NCBI RefSeq assembly: GCF_036898095.1
Contig: NC_090751.1
Coordinates: forward strand, 46,171,534-46,235,533
Direction of reading: 5' to 3'
Origin: Palaemon carinicauda
Taxonomy: Eukaryota > Arthropoda > Malacostraca > Decapoda > Palaemonidae
Length of the DNA stretch: 64,000 nt
Shown: positions 21,633 to 34,488 of the stretch, piece after piece
Position numbering within the stretch: position 1 is the first letter of the stretch
How the letters are laid out: every line of letters begins with the position of its first letter
Notes under the pieces: generated by a model
The model's input: only the letters and a program-made list of their open reading frames with translations
What the model was told of the DNA's origin: nothing
Database searches by the model: none
Translations under genes and position numbers: made by a program

Positions 21633-22533
21633 CTCACCAGATCTAGAATGAATTACTTTCCTTCTTCCTACTATAATGTATTTGCAAAGTATTGTATGAA
21701 AAAAGTTCTTTGTATTGGGAACTTGAAATAAATTTTGGATTGCGATCACCTTAAACTTCTGTAACTTAACCTTTAAAATGAGTAGGTTTTTCTTTAATCC
21801 TAAATACCTTTTTATTTAATATCCTGTAAGTGCACCAATTGTTTAGTTTTCTGTATTTGAGTTTGTAGAAAACTTTAATCTTTATTGTGAATCATTGAAA
21901 ATGCAATGCTGGCATTTAAAGTTTTTCTTTTTCGAGTGACGTACGAATTCATTGCATTAAAATAATCCAAAAGCTCTATGCAGCGCTGATGATAAAGGAT
22001 AAATGAAGTGATCGTTCTGATGTCCGAGGTTAGCTATACGTATTGTCTTCATACTTAGAACAGGCATTATATGCAGTTACTGTCCCTTTGGGATTAATTC
22101 TACCACCTGAGCTGTCTAAGGAGAAACATAGGTAAGATTAGTATGGTAGATGTATTTCAATAAGTTTGATTGTGAATGCTAAAGAGTACAGTAGATGTTT
22201 TTGTATTGGCCTAATTTAAATTAATCTAGTACTGTACTATACAGTATAAGACTACAGAATCTCTCTTAGAAAATAAATTTATTGTATATTAAAAAATAAA
22301 TTTATTATAAAATTGAAAGTCTTTGCAGTTGTCTGAGCACTGGCTTATACCAGTACTGTATCTAAAATTTTGAGAAAAAAGCCTCAATTGGTGTAATAGT
22401 ATTTTATTACAAAGGCCTACCTGTAACGGGCTGGCCATCGACGAGCTTCTGGCAGCCTTTTTGTTAAGGTTTGATCCACATAATTTTCAGTGTTGAAGCC
22501 TTGTGACGGGTAAGAGTGCTTTCAGAAAGCGGT
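21633..22533 (+). repeat. Partial host segment, copy 2b
   Basis: End of Q following family B copy 3, running to the next DIRS left end. Confidence 0.85.
21937..22473 (+). pseudogene. Exon-like blocks C and D, copy 2b, disabled
   Basis: The acceptor is weakened (TTTTTCGAG). It has the shared TGA after GATAAA and donor AG|GTAAGA. Block D (from 22,329) has the shared frame change and an additional TGA (AAATTTTGAG). This is the most damaged of the ten copies. Confidence 0.6.
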
Positions 22534-22928
22534 ATTTGTTCCGTAACAAAATACAAACCACGCTATTTACATAGGGTTTACTTTCGGCGTAGCTGAAAGG
22601 ACGAGCCAATGGAATTTAACGAGGGTGTATTACCCCCGCGTTTGTTAGCAGGGGGGTAGGTGAGTGGTAGCTAGCTACCCCTCCCCCCTCACACACCGGT
22701 GAACTGCTTCACTTCACTTTTGGGTCGGACAATGAACAGACGTCTCTGTTCTGTCCTCGCATGGCAGCCATTAATGCTTTGTCTTACTAATTACTTATTT
22801 TCTTATACTTAATATATATGTAAACATTCTTATGATTATGTATATATTTGAGTATAGAAATACAGTAAGTTTCCTTTTCAGTGTTTGTGCTGTGTGTATG
22901 TAGGAAGTCCACTCATTGTACGCGTTAC
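22534..22928 (+). mobile_element. Family B DIRS fragment with internal deletion
   Basis: The first ~385 bp of family B, to AAGTCCACTCATTGTACG, is joined to the last few bases before the host junction (CGTTACCTCACCAG). About 2.3 kb has been lost compared with copy 3. Confidence 0.75.
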
Positions 22929-23821
22929 CTCACCAGATCTAGAATGAATTACTTTCATTCTTCCTACTATAATGTATTTGCAAAGTATTGTATGAAAAAA
23001 GTTCTTTGTATTGGGAACTTAAAAAAAAAATTTTGGATTGCGATCACCTTAAATTTCTGTAACAACCTTTAAAATGAGTAGGTTTTTGCTTAATCCTAAA
23101 TCACTTTTTATTTAATATCCTGTAAGTGCACCAATTGTTTCGTTTTCTGTATTTGAGTGTAGAAAACTTTAATCTTTATTGTGAATCTTTGAAAATGCAG
23201 TGCTGGCATTTAATGTTTTTTTTTTCCAGTGACGTACGAATTCAACGCATTAACATAATCCAAAGGCTCTATGCGGTGGTGATGATAAAGGATAAATGAA
23301 GTGATCGTTCTGATGTCTGAGGTTAGCTATACGTATTGTTTTCATACTTAGGACAGGCATTATATGCAGTTACTGTTCCTTTGGGATTAATTCCACCCCC
23401 TGAGCTGTCTAAGGAGAAATATAGGTAAGGTTTGTATGGTCGATGTATTTCAATAAGTTGATTGTGAATGCTAAAGAGTACAGTAGATGTTTTTGTATTG
23501 GCCTAATTTAAATTAATCCAGTACTATACAGTACAAAGCTACAGAATATCTTCAAGAAAATAAAATTAATGTAATTATAAAATAAATTTAATGCATATTT
23601 GAAATTCTTTGCAGTTTTATGAGAACTGGCTTGTGCCAGTACTGTATCTAAAATTTCGAGAAAAAAGCTTAAATTGGTGTAATGGTATTTTATTACAAAG
23701 GCCTACCTGTAACGGGCTGGCCATTGACAAGAGCTTCTGGCAGCCATTTTGTTAAGGGTTGATCCACATAATTTTCAGTGTTGAAGCCTTGTGAGGGGTG
23801 AGAGTGCTTTCAGAAAGCGGT
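22929..23821 (+). repeat. Partial host segment, copy 2c
   Basis: End of Q again, now followed by family A. Thus unit 2, like unit 1, carries three consecutive copies of the segment end. Confidence 0.85.
23230..23762 (+). pseudogene. Exon-like blocks C and D, copy 2c, disabled
   Basis: Acceptor TTTTTCCAG, shared TGA after GATAAA, donor AG|GTAAGG. Block D from 23,615 has the shared frame change and private substitutions (AGCTTAAATTGG). Confidence 0.6.
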
Positions 23822-24114
23822 ATTTGTTCCGTAACTGGAATACAAACCACGCTACTTAATAAGGGTATTATTTTCGGCGTAATTGAAATGACGAGCCATT
23901 AATTTTTAACTAGGGTTTACTACCCACACCGCTAGTTAGCAGGGGTGCGGGAGGGTAGCTTGCTACCCCCCCCCCCCTCTCTCTCTCTCTCACACCTGTG
24001 CTTGAGCTCGCTTTGCTCTCGGCTCGGATGGTAGTCGGACGTGTCCACTCTCATCCTCGCTGTCATTTGGCAGCTATTTAATGCTTTTGTCTTTTTCTTT
24101 TTCTAGTACTGTTT

Positions 24115-24534
24115 GTGAAGTTGGCCTCTGCGATTATGCGCACCTGCCCTGGGTTTCCCGACCGCCCCTGTGGAACATTCACGTCGGCGGTCCTTTGTCC
24201 TTCTTGTAGGGGCCAGCCGTGTGATAGCAACAACAGGTGTAGGGAGTGGTCTACCTCCCAGTGGGAGAGGTTTTTGCAACGACGAAAGAAAGTCCAAACG
24301 GGATATTTCTCCTTCGAAGGAGAAAAACCCAAGGCCTCTTTTTCCCTTGCCCAAACCTCCTCCGAAGCTCCCACTCTGTCGGTCTCTTTCGAGAGACCAT
24401 CAAGTGGTAGCGTAGACCGATGTACTGTTTACCAAACTGGGGGCTCGAGAGATGACATTGCTTCCTCTAGCGAAGCAGCTCCACCTCTTCCCTCGGGGGA
24501 GGATATGTCACTAACCCCCCTTTTTCGGGTTTGA
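24115..24534 (+). pseudogene. Gag N-terminal region, family A copy 2 (longest open version)
   Basis: 139 codons. The Cys-rich start matches the other copies but lacks the VETDPHA stretch around the third Cys because of a short deletion. The frame then continues through the Ser/Pro-rich region (SFERPSSGSVD, APPLPSGEDMS) that is split between frames elsewhere. This shows the ancestral gag ran through these parts in one frame. Confidence 0.5.
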
Positions 24535-25280
24535 TCCTCCTTGGGGCTTACGGGTTCGCCCTCCAAGGAGGTTTTGCTTAACTACATCTGATTGGGTGCT
24601 GCTGTCAAGCAATCATCGTCACCGACAGAGATTGATCCTTTGTCTTTTGTCGACGTTGTGGTGTCAGAGGTATCCAATGCGGTATCACCCGTCACCTCTG
24701 CCTCTTGAAACCCTACAGTAGCTGATGGCTTAGTTTCTCCCGTCTCTCCAGCCTACAAGGGAGGAACTAAGTCCAACGTCAGTCTCTCCTGCTAGTGTTT
24801 CTTCCCCTCAGGGGAGTTCACTTACAGAGACTCCTCTTCAGAGGACTGCAGGAGGTCGGCTCGCTGACCCTACGGCCCCCAGAGGGCGTATTCATCACAA
24901 GGCTCACCTTCCTCTTAACCAAAGAGGCCTGCCTTCATCTGCGGTGAGGAGGTGACTCTTCGGTTCAACATGTTCGATGCAGTCCCCCGCAGAGGAGCCT
25001 CGATAACAATCACCAATCACTGTTCCTGCATTGGTCCTGGACCTTTCTGCAGATCGTTCGCGATCTCCTTCGGTGGAAGGTCATCCTTTTAAAGGAGACG
25101 TCGACCTTCCACCCTGCCGACCTGCCGTCACCCTTCCTGCATAAACCTAACAAGGTTTCATCTGAGCACACTAAGGCGCGCCACCCAGATAAGTGATATG
25201 CGCCAACGAAACCTCACGAACGCGCTCTAGTAGCTCGTCAGGCCCCATCAATAAACCCTAACACAGGGCATCAAGGGCGT

Positions 25281-25702
25281 ATGCGCCAACACGCACATAC
25301 GTCCCAACAGGAGCACAGCTCCACTACGCGCTATGCATGCCCTCACGCACTTACGCGCCCACGCCCAGCTGCGCGCCAACTCTCGCCATCTCGCCAGCGC
25401 TCTCCCATGCGCCAGCGTTCACGCCCAGCAGTTAACTCTCCTGCACACCAACGATCTACTGATCTGGGCGCTACTGGAAGTCAGCTAAACTGACTTCTCC
25501 CACGCGCCAGCCTTCTCATGATGTCAGGGGAGTAGCTACCTCCCTGGCCTTCAACAAAAACTTCTCAGTGACGCAGGTTCTGCAAGCAGGGGTGTGGAAG
25601 CGTCAAACGACCTTCAAAGCCCACTACCTGCAAGACGTGACCCACAGGAGGCTCGACACGTTCTCTATCGGCCCTGTGGTGGCTGCACAACAGCTGGTTT
25701 AA
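25281..25702 (+). pseudogene. Gag repeat-recombinase fusion, family A copy 2, frameshifted
   Basis: The counterpart of 12,769-13,209. The gag repeat part is open to 25,493, where a one-base loss (CTACTGGAAGTC) breaks the frame. The recombinase part (SVTQVLQAGVWKRQ, DVTHRRLDTF, VVAAQQLV) follows in another frame with its HxxR and Tyr intact. A short gag segment present in copy 1 is missing before the joint. Confidence 0.5.
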
Positions 25703-27039
25703 ACCTCAGGCTCCTTAATGGACAAGTAGCAGAAGGTTGAGGGCATTGTTACCCGGTTTTAGTCGGCATGAATGAAAAGGTATGCCTGGCCCTTATTCTT
25801 TTCTCCATCCTCCCCTCTCTTGGGGAAAGCAGCATCCTGGGTTCTCTGCACAGCTGACCTCAAACCACTGCAGGTAAACCATGTTCCCTTGTGTTCTTAG
25901 TATTAAGTTAATACTGTCACGTCCCCATACTCTGACAAGGTGGTATTGGTAGAGTCCTAGCCTTAAGTTTCCTTCTAAAGAACTTCAGGTCAACTTCCTA
26001 GGACGAGTCACACTTTTTTCCTTCACACACAACTTACGTAGATCGCAGCCCTTGCATAGGAAGGTGCGAGCGAGGTGCAGTTAAACTTTATTGTTGAGTG
26101 CTGACACACTCAGATAATGAGTCCCCGGGCAAAGCCAAAAGCCAGTATGGCTGGGACTTGTTCCACCCTTCCCTAAGGGTTAAGTCGTCCACTTTAAATA
26201 GCGTGGTTTTTATTCCAGTTACGGAACAAATGACAAAATCGTAGATAATTTGTATTTTTCCCAACTATACAAACCTTAGCTATTTAATCAAACTTGCCTG
26301 CCAGCCCTGTCCCCCATGAAGTCCTACCTCTAAGCAAAAGTGGAGCTACAACACAGGTGTGTGAGCGGGGAGGGTAGCTAACTAGCGCTGGGGTAATAAT
26401 CCCTCGTTAAATTTTTATGGCTCGTCCTTTCAGCTACGCGAAAGTAATTACCCACTTTAAATAGCTAAGGTTTGTATAGTTAGGAAAAATACAAATTATC
26501 TATGAATTTCATTTTTTTTATCACTAGGTATTTTCCTTATGAAACTATAGAAGGGTTTTATTACGATGTAATACCTAATCTATTGTCCATTTATAATTTG
26601 CCATATGAAAGATAGGTGTGGTGTAGTCATTTTATTTTCTTGCTTATTGTATATGGAGCAAGGGAATAGCTACTAACTTTTTCATAAGTACATTATACCA
26701 ATATAAATTCTGCAGAGTCTGTGTTAATCTGGAGTTGTTGTCATAGCTTTTTTAAATTTTTATGTTAAATGGATAAATCCTCATTAAATTTTAGTTAAAG
26801 TACCTGAATATTTTATGACAGTTTTAACAAGCAGATATGAGAATTCTGTTGGGTCTCTTGATTGTGCAATAACTGCCTAAGGGTAGTATTTGTTGCTACG
26901 CTTATATAAGCCTTTCTTCATTTGAAATAGGCAATGCCTTCATCGTAACTGGAATGGCAGTTGAATTACAGTAGTTGGTAGATTCATCACGGATGTGAAA
27001 GTGTAAATACGAGGAAAGGTTGAATCACTCTTCATTCTC

Positions 27040-27275
27040 TAGGGATCCTTCAAGCCATCCTTTTTTAGTGGGACAGGAGGTACGGGACTATCTTACTGGT
27101 CGCTGGATGAAAAAAGCCTTGCCTATTTCTGGACATGCAGCTATTCACTGATGTGTCAGAGGGGGTTCGCCATGGTGCACACTTTGGCAGCCTAGTTGTC
27201 AGGTGTATGGCTAGCAGAAAAGTGTCTGCATATCAACATGCTGGAAATGCAAGCAACCCATTTGTTCTTATAAGT
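27040..27275 (+). pseudogene. DIRS-type RNase H relic in P, copy 3
   Basis: As in copy 2, with QLFTDVSEGV and GAHFGS in one frame and YLHINMLEMQAT in another. Open codons run from 27,135 through the relic into the LINE insertion by chance. Confidence 0.5.
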
Positions 27276-27282
27276 ATTCAAA

Positions 27283-27494
27283 CACAATACTCTGGAGAGA
27301 ACGCTACTAATTGGATCAGTCTATGGTACAAGAACGAGAGGAAGGCCTAAAACTTGATTGAGTGACAATATCAAGGAGATGTGCGGGCTAACGATGGTGG
27401 AGTTGGAAAGGAAGGCTCAAGACCGGAATGAATGGAGAAGTTTTGTGCAGAGGGCCACAGCCGTTCGACATCGAACACCCCGTACTTGATGATG
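27283..27494 (+). mobile_element. 3' tail of a LINE (non-LTR retrotransposon), 5'-truncated
   Basis: 212 bp present only in unit 3, flanked by a 7-bp target duplication ATTCAAA (27276-27282 and 27495-27501). One frame reads RTRGRPKT, then DNIKEMCGLT, then ERKAQDRNEWRSFVQR, then TAVRHRTPRT. This resembles the C-terminal tail of LINE reverse transcriptase proteins. The 3' end is TGATGATG, as in LINEs with short simple-repeat tails. A 5'-truncated insertion is the usual product of target-primed reverse transcription. Confidence 0.8.
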
Positions 27495-27756
27495 ATTCAA
27501 AGAATGTTTTAGGAGGCACATGAGGAATGTTGTGTCGCCACCATCTCGTTAATTTACGTCGACAATCAATGGGGTACAGTGTTGCTCCATCTTTGCAAAT
27601 TAACAAAACATGCACATCTGGGCAGCATTTCTCGTAGAGCTGTCAGCCGGTTTATCCCATGTAAGTGGTTGCCGAGTTGCTTCTCAGGCCCCATAGCCAG
27701 GCTATGTATCCCAGATTCATTATTAAAATCCTCCTGGGCAAGATACTAGCATATAC

Positions 27757-28208
27757 TCAATCACAGGGGTAGGTTGTAGTATCAGGGCCCTTACATCTTT
27801 GCATAGTGGAAAGGCATCTTGCCATATGGTGTTCACCTGGAATTTTTCGGTCATATATCAGAACGTTTAACTCCGGGTCATGTTCCCCCACTTTCAGACA
27901 CTTGGGCATTGTTTGAAAATGTATCTCCTGGATGCCTAATCCTTTCTTCCATTCAGACTGTTTCACGGGCTGATAATCGATGGTGATCACGATGTCTCAA
28001 GATGATCTTGCTGGCTCCTAGATGGCCACAAGCAAGGGTATCCCAATTTGTTAGCTTTGTCCTGATTGAGAAAACTACTCCCATGAACCACAATTCTGTC
28101 AGCTACACCATAAGAAGTACCACCAATCTGTGTAGTAGTAGGCACTTCTCGGTTGGAAACTATCCTGCTTATCCTTAGAGCAAAAGTGTTTTTTTTTTTT
28201 TTTCGCAA
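27757..28208 (-). pseudogene. Minus-strand ORF pair of unknown identity, copy 3
   Basis: Two open parts, 28208-27987 (73 codons) and 27990-27757 (77 codons), match copy 1 with scattered substitutions. The first begins in an A-rich tract that differs in length between copies. Confidence 0.3.
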
Positions 28209-29183
28209 AGGACTGGACAGGAGATATCTGGGTACTACAGTTGTGTACCAGGAAAAGTGGGTAATTTTGTGATTTATCGTAGAAGTGGTACTTCTTAATT
28301 TGTATTGTATATTGCTGAATGGCCTTTAATGCCCCAGTGCTTGGCTTGGACTAAATTTTGTAATCCTAATCCTAGTCTTATGGGAACATCTCTAGTACAG
28401 ATTGATGACTTTATAGTCTAAGTTCTGCTCAAAGAAGTGCAATATGGTCAAACTTTTGACTGAAGGGCATAGTCCTCTTCATTGGAGTTGTCTCTGCTTG
28501 CAAAAAAGCTTCAAGAAGTATTACCTCCCCAGGACCTCAGGCCTTCGAAGTTGGATGTGATCTTTATTCTCAGGTATTAAGCATTTAGTGCTTGTATGAG
28601 TTTGAGAAGGCTTCCCTTGTCTGGATTAGTGCGCTGTGATGTTCTTATTCAGCGTCTTCTCCGCCGCATGATGCCAACTGTCTTGGTCTTGGTGCTCCTG
28701 CAATTATGTAAACAGCTCAGTGATTTAGTTGCTTTGCTCAACGAGCCTATCCCTCCCACAGACATTTGACAGAGGTCCTAGAGGGTCCAGTTGTGCTACA
28801 TTGCAGGCTAAGTTCCTCCAAGTGTTTCTGCCTTCCTTAGGTTATTCTTTGCTTTGGGTTTTCTGATGACAGAGGTGTTGATATTAAGTGCTGGTGTCTG
28901 CCGTCTCAAGGAGAAAGTTAAGTAACACTTTAATTCTAGCACTGTCAGTATCCGCTGAGATCATCTGTCTGTTTTTTTGAGCTGAAGATGAGTTTCAGAC
29001 CATCTTTGCCTTGGTACTGTACTTTAGGATGGTGTTCATAGATCCCTGGCTAGGTTGAGTGGGGAGTAGTCTTTCTGGGTGGGCATGACCATTTTTGGAG
29101 ATTTGTGGCTTTCACGTAAGTGTTGCCTAGCCCTTGAAAATGCCTAAGTTTATTCTCCAACAACTTGAGACTACTGTAAGGCA

Positions 29184-29327
29184 ATGTCAGTGAGGAAAAA
29201 GCATTTTTTAATGATGAAACCTGGAGAACCAGGTCTTTACTTTTCAAGTAGCTTAACACAGTTCCCTTCCCTTCCCTGCCATTCCCTACCCTCACCTACT
29301 AAGCTGTATCACTTGGAAAACATTGAG
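29184..29327 (+). pseudogene. Exon-like block B, copy 3
   Basis: Open from MSVRKKHFLMMKPGEP to LYHLENIE before GAG|GTAAATG. Confidence 0.35.
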
Positions 29328-30391
29328 GTAAATGTGTACTGTAATTCATACCTTCAGTACCTATGTAGATATTGTACCAGTATTCCATGCAAGCACTGAT
29401 CACACAACAGTGCCTATTGAATTGATAGAGAAGGATGTAATTATCAAGTGTAAGGAAGGAGACATCATTTAAGGTTAGCATTGTATACATACCCTAAATT
29501 CTCTTAACATAAGCAACTGTAGGCAACAAAGAAATCTGGATTGAAATCAACTTTCAATTAAGCTGTAAACAGTGTCCTGTTCTCTATGATGTTTGTCTGT
29601 AATATGGTTTTTAAGCGTATTTTCTTGTATTCTGTTTATATAAATGGATTTTGAAATGCTTGAGAATAATCTGCAAAATCCCCGTTTCACCATTATCATA
29701 TCATGTAGAGATATTTTACAGTAAAAATTGATTGATTTTTAAGCTTTTAGAATGAACTCTCATGTCTGTATAGTTAGTCACAAAGGTTATGAAAACTGGT
29801 AAAGTTTTAGTTTCTTTTGGGCCAGGAACTTATTTTGCAGGCAATACTCACACACTGGTTAATTTTCCTAAGTCAATTCCCTGGTATTATTGCTGTTTGC
29901 TTCTCGAGCTTAAATGATTTAGAATTTTTTCATACATTCTGCGGCTTTTAAGAGTTAGCAGATGTGTGGTCCAATACAAACTGTTTGCTCTGTGCTAAAT
30001 TGTTTCAACTCCTATCCTAAAGAATCTGATATAGAATGTAGGATTCATTAATTCGCAACCCATTTCAGACATTTTTTGAAAGTTTCTCACCAGATCCAGA
30101 ATGAATTACTTTCCTTCTTCCTATTATAATGTATTTGCAAAGTATTGTATGAAAAAAAGAGTTCTGTGTATTGGGAACTTAGAAATAAACTTTGGATTGC
30201 GATCACCTTAAATTTCTGTAACATAACCTTTAAAATGAGTAGGTTTTTGCTTAATCCTAAATCCCTTTTTATTTAATATCCTGTAAGTGCACCAATTGTT
30301 TAGTTTTCTGTATTTGAGTGTAGAAAACTTTAATCTTTATTGTGAATCATTGAAAATGCAATGCTGGCATTTAAAGTTTTTCTTTTTCCAG

Positions 30392-30930
30392 TGACGTACG
30401 AATTCATCGCATTAAAATAATCCAAAGGCTCTATGCAGCGCTGATGATAAAGGATAAATGAAGTGATCGTTCTGATGTCTGAGGTTAGCTATCCGTATTG
30501 TTTTCATACTTAGGACAGGCATTATATGCAGTTACTGTGCCTTTGGGACTAATTCCACCACCTGAGCTGTCTAAGGAGAAGTATAGGTAAGGTTTGTATG
30601 GTAGATGTATTTCAATAAGTTTAAGATTGTGAATGCTAAAGAGTACAGTAGATGTTTTTATATTGGCCTAAGTTAAGTGAGTCCAGTACCATACAGTACA
30701 AGACTACAGAATATATTTTAGAAAATAAATGTAATGTATATTGAAAAATAAATTTAATGTATATTTGAAAGTCTTTGCAGTTGTCTGAGCACTGGCTTGT
30801 AACAGTACTGTATCTAAAATTTCGAGAAAAAAAGCCTCAATTGGTGTAATGGTATTTTATTACAAAGGCCTACCTGTAACGGGCTGCCCATCAACAAGAG
30901 CTTCTGGCAGCGTTTTTGTTAAGGGTTGGT
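30392..30930 (+). pseudogene. Exon-like blocks C and D, copy 3, disabled
   Basis: Acceptor CTTTTTCCAG, shared TGA after GATAAA, donor AG|GTAAGG. Block D (from 30,781) has an A run one base longer than the other disabled copies, so its frame differs from both. Confidence 0.6.
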
Positions 30931-31266
30931 CTACATAATTTTCAGTGTTGAAGCCTTGTGAGGGGTAATGGGCTTTCAGAAAGCGGTATTTGTTCCGTAA
31001 CTGGAATACAAACCACGCTACTTAATAAGGGTATTACTTTCGGCGTAGCTGAAATGACGAGCCATTAAATTTTAACGAGGGTTTACTACCCACATCGCTA
31101 GTTAGCAGGGGTAGGGGAGGTTAGCTTGCTACCCCCCCCTCACACACCTGTGCTTGAGCTCACTTTGCTCTCGGCTCAGATGGTAGTCGGACGTGTCCGC
31201 TCACATCCTCGCCGTCATTTGGCAGCTATTTAATGCTTTTGTCTTTTTCTTTTTCTAGTACTGTTT

Positions 31267-31461
31267 GTGAAGTTGGCCTTTGCGATTATGCGCACCTGCC
31301 CTGGGTTTCCCGACCGCCCCTGTGGAACATTCATGTCGGCGGTCGAGACAGATCCTCACGCCCTTTGTCCTTCTTGTAGGGGCCAACAGTGTGATAGCAA
31401 CAACAGGTGTAGGGAGTGGGCTACCTCCCAGTGGGAGAGGGTTTCGCAACGACGGAAGTAG
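31267..31461 (+). pseudogene. Gag N-terminal Cys-rich region, family A copy 3
   Basis: 64 codons with the same Cys spacing and DPHALCPSCRG. It ends at a stop after SQRRK. Further gag follows in other frames (31,825-32,007; 32,276-32,593). Confidence 0.5.
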
Positions 31462-32458
31462 TAGTCCAAACGGGATATTTCTCCTTCGAAGGTTTCTTTG
31501 AAAGGAGAAAAACCCAAGGCCTCTTCTTCCGTTGCCCAAACCTCCTCCGAAGCTCCCACTCGGTCGGTCTCTTTCGAGAGACCATTGAGTGGTAGCATAG
31601 ACCGATGTACTGTTTACCAAACTGGGGCCTCGAGAGTTGACGTTGGTTCCCCCTAGCGAAGAGCTCCACCTCTCCCCTCGGGGGAGGATATGTCACTAAC
31701 CCCCCTTTTTCAGGTTTGGTCCTCCTTGGGGCTTACGGGTTCGCCCTCCAAGGAGGTTTTGCTTAACTACATCTGATAGGGTGCCGCTGTCAAGCAATCG
31801 TCGTCACCGACAGAGATTGATCCTTTGTCTTTTGTCGACGTTGTGATGTCAGAGGTATCCAATGCGGTATCACCCATCACCTTTGCCTCTTCAAACCCTA
31901 CAGTAGCTGATGGCTTAGTTTCTCCCGTCTCTGTTCAGCCTTCGAGGGAGAAACTAAGTCCAACGTCAGTCTCTCCTGCTAGTGTTTCTTCCCCTCAGGG
32001 GAGTTGATTTACAGAGACTCCTCTTCGGAGGACTGCAGCAGGTCAGCTCGCTGACCCTACGGCCCCCAGAGGGCGCATTCATCACAAGGCTCGCCTTCCT
32101 CTTCACCAAAGAGGCCTGCCTTCACCTGCGGTGAGGAGGCGACTTCGGTTCAACATCTTCGATTCAGTCCCCCGCAGATGAGCCTCGACAACAATCACTG
32201 TTCCTGCATTGGTCCTGGACCTTTCTGCAGATCGTTCGTGATCTCCTTCGGTGGAAGGTCTCCCTTTTAAAGGACATGTCGACCTTCCACCCTGCCGACC
32301 TGCCGTATCCCTTCCTGCATAAACCTAACAAGGTTTCATCCGAGCACACTAACGCGCGCCACCCAGATACGCGATATGCGCCAACAAAACCTCACGAACG
32401 CGCTCTAGTAGCTCGTCAGGCCTCATCAATAAACCCTAACACAGGGCATCAAGGGCGT

Positions 32459-32879
32459 ATGCGCCAACACGCACATACGTCCCAACAGGAGCACAGCTCC
32501 ACTACGGGCTATGCAAGCACTCACAGCTGCGCGCCAACTCTCACCTCCTCGCCAGCGCTTTCCCGCGCGCCAGTGTTCACGCCCAGCAGTTAACTCTCCT
32601 TCGCACCAATGATCTACTGATCTGGGCGCTACTGGGAAGTCAGCTAAACTGTCTTCTCCCACGCGCCAGCTAATACCATCGCGCCAGCCTTCTCATGATG
32701 TCAGGGGAGTAGCTACCTCCCTGGCCTTCAAGAAAAACTTCTCAGTGACGCAGGTTCTGCAAGCTGGTGTGTGGAAGCGTCAAACGACCTTCACAGCCCA
32801 CTACCTGCAAGACGTGACCCACAGGAGGCTCGACACGTTCTCTATCGGCCCTGTGGTGGCTGCACAGCAGCTGGTTTAA
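32459..32879 (+). pseudogene. Gag repeat-recombinase fusion, family A copy 3, broken
   Basis: The gag repeat part is shifted by a deletion near 32,520. The recombinase part (HDVRGVATSLAF, VWKRQTTFTAHYLQDV) is open with HxxR and Tyr and ends at TAA 32,877-32,879. Confidence 0.5.
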
Positions 32880-33711
32880 ACCTCAGGCTCCTTAATGGAC
32901 AAGTAGCAGAAGGTTGAGGGCATTGTTACCCGGTTTTAGTCTGCATGAATGAAAAGGTATGCCTGGCCCTTATTCTTTTCTTCATCCTCCCCTCTCTTGG
33001 AGAAAGCAACATCCTGGGTTCTCTGCACAGCTGACCTCAAACCACTGCAGGTAAACCATGTTCCCTTGTGTTCTTGGTATTAAGTTAATACTGTTGCGTC
33101 CCCATACCCTGCCTGACGAGGTGGTATTGGTAGTGTCCTAGCCTTAAGTTTCGTTCTAAAGAACTTAAGGTCAACTTCCTAGGACGAGTCACACTTTTTT
33201 CCTTCACACACAACTTACGTAGGTCGCAGCCCTTGCATAGCAAGGTGCGAGGGAGGTGCAGGGACACTTTATTGTTGAGTGCTGACACACTCGGATAATG
33301 AGTCCCCGGGCAAAGCCAAAAGCCAGTATGGCTGGGACTTGTTCCACCCTTCCTAAGGGTTAAGTCGCCCACTTTAAATAGCGTGGTTTGTATTCCAGTT
33401 ACGGAACAAATGACAAATTCGTAGATAATTTGTATTTTTCCCAACTAACAAACCTTAGCTATTTAATCAAACTTGCCCGCCAGCCCTGTCCCCCATGAAG
33501 TCCTACCTCTAAGCAAAAGTGGAGCTACAACACAGGTGTGTGAGGGGGGAGGGTAGCTAACTACCCTCCCTACCCCCCGCTAATTAGCGGTGGGGTAATA
33601 ATCCCTCGTTAAATTTTTATGGCTCGTCCTTTCAGGTACGCGAAAGTAATTACCCACTTTAAATAGCTAAGGTTTGTATTGTTAGGAAAAATACATTTAC
33701 ATATTTGTCAT

Positions 33712-34488
33712 TTTTTTTATCATAAGTATTTTCATCATGAAACTATAGAAGGGTTATGTTACGATGTAATACCTAATCTATTGTCCATTTATAATTTGCT
33801 ATATGAAAGTTAGGTGTGGTGTAGTCATTTTTTTTTCTTGCTTATTGTATATGGAGCAAGGGAATAGCTATTAACATTTTCTTAAGTACATTATATCAAT
33901 ATAAATTCTGCTGAGTCTGCGTTAATCTGGAGTGTTTGTCATAGCTTTTTAAAATTTTTGTTAGGTTAAATTGATAAATCCTCATTAAATTTTAGTTAAA
34001 GTACCTGAATATTTTATGAGTTTTAACCAGCAGATATGAGAATTCTGTTGGTCTCTTGATTGTGAAATAACTGCCTAAGGGTAGTATTTGTTGCTACGCT
34101 TAAATAAGACTTACGTCATTTAGAATAGGCAATGCCTTCATCGTAACTGGAATGGCAGTTGAATTACAGTAGTTGATAGATTCATCACTGATGTGAAAGT
34201 GTAAATACGAGGAAAGGTTGAATCGGTCTTCATTCTCTAGGGATCCCCCAAGCCATCCTGTTTTAGTGGGACAGGAGGTACGGGACTATCTTACTGGTCG
34301 CTGGATGAAAAAAGCCTTGCGTATTTCTGGACAGGCAGCTATTCACTGATGTCTCGGAGGGGTCCGCCATGGGTGCACACTTTGGCAGTCTAGTTGTCAG
34401 GTGTATGGCTAGCAGAAAAGTATCTGCATATCAACATGCTGGAAATGCAAGCAACACATTTATTCTTATAAGTCTTTAAAGAATGTTT
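33712..34488 (+). repeat. P spacer, copy 4
   Basis: AT-rich spacer without MITE or LINE; the RNase H relic is at about 34,240-34,472. No other gene is visible. Confidence 0.8.

Larger units (their letters stand above)
23822..26512 (+). mobile_element. Family A DIRS, internally deleted, copy 2
   Basis: Same left and right inverted ends and body as copy 1. A C run followed by a CT run lies near 23,965-23,993. The internal complementary region is at about 26,178-26,285. The right terminal repeat lacks part of the GC-rich stem near 26,380. The left flank is the end of Q; the right flank is P. Confidence 0.8.
26513..27508 (+). repeat. P spacer, copy 3
   Basis: AT-rich spacer matching the other P copies without the MITE; the empty site is at about 26,797. 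It ends with the RNase H relic and a LINE tail. Confidence 0.8.
27509..30987 (+). repeat. Host-derived segment Q, copy 3
   Basis: Full copy with the standard order of blocks, ending in GCGGT before family A copy 3. Unlike units 1 and 2 it has no extra partial copies. Confidence 0.85.
30988..33711 (+). mobile_element. Family A DIRS, internally deleted, copy 3
   Basis: Complete ends, internal complementary region at about 33,360-33,470, and the same flank arrangement as copies 1, 2 and 4. Gag Cys-rich region at 31,267-31,461 and the recombinase C-terminus at 32,690-32,879. Confidence 0.8.
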
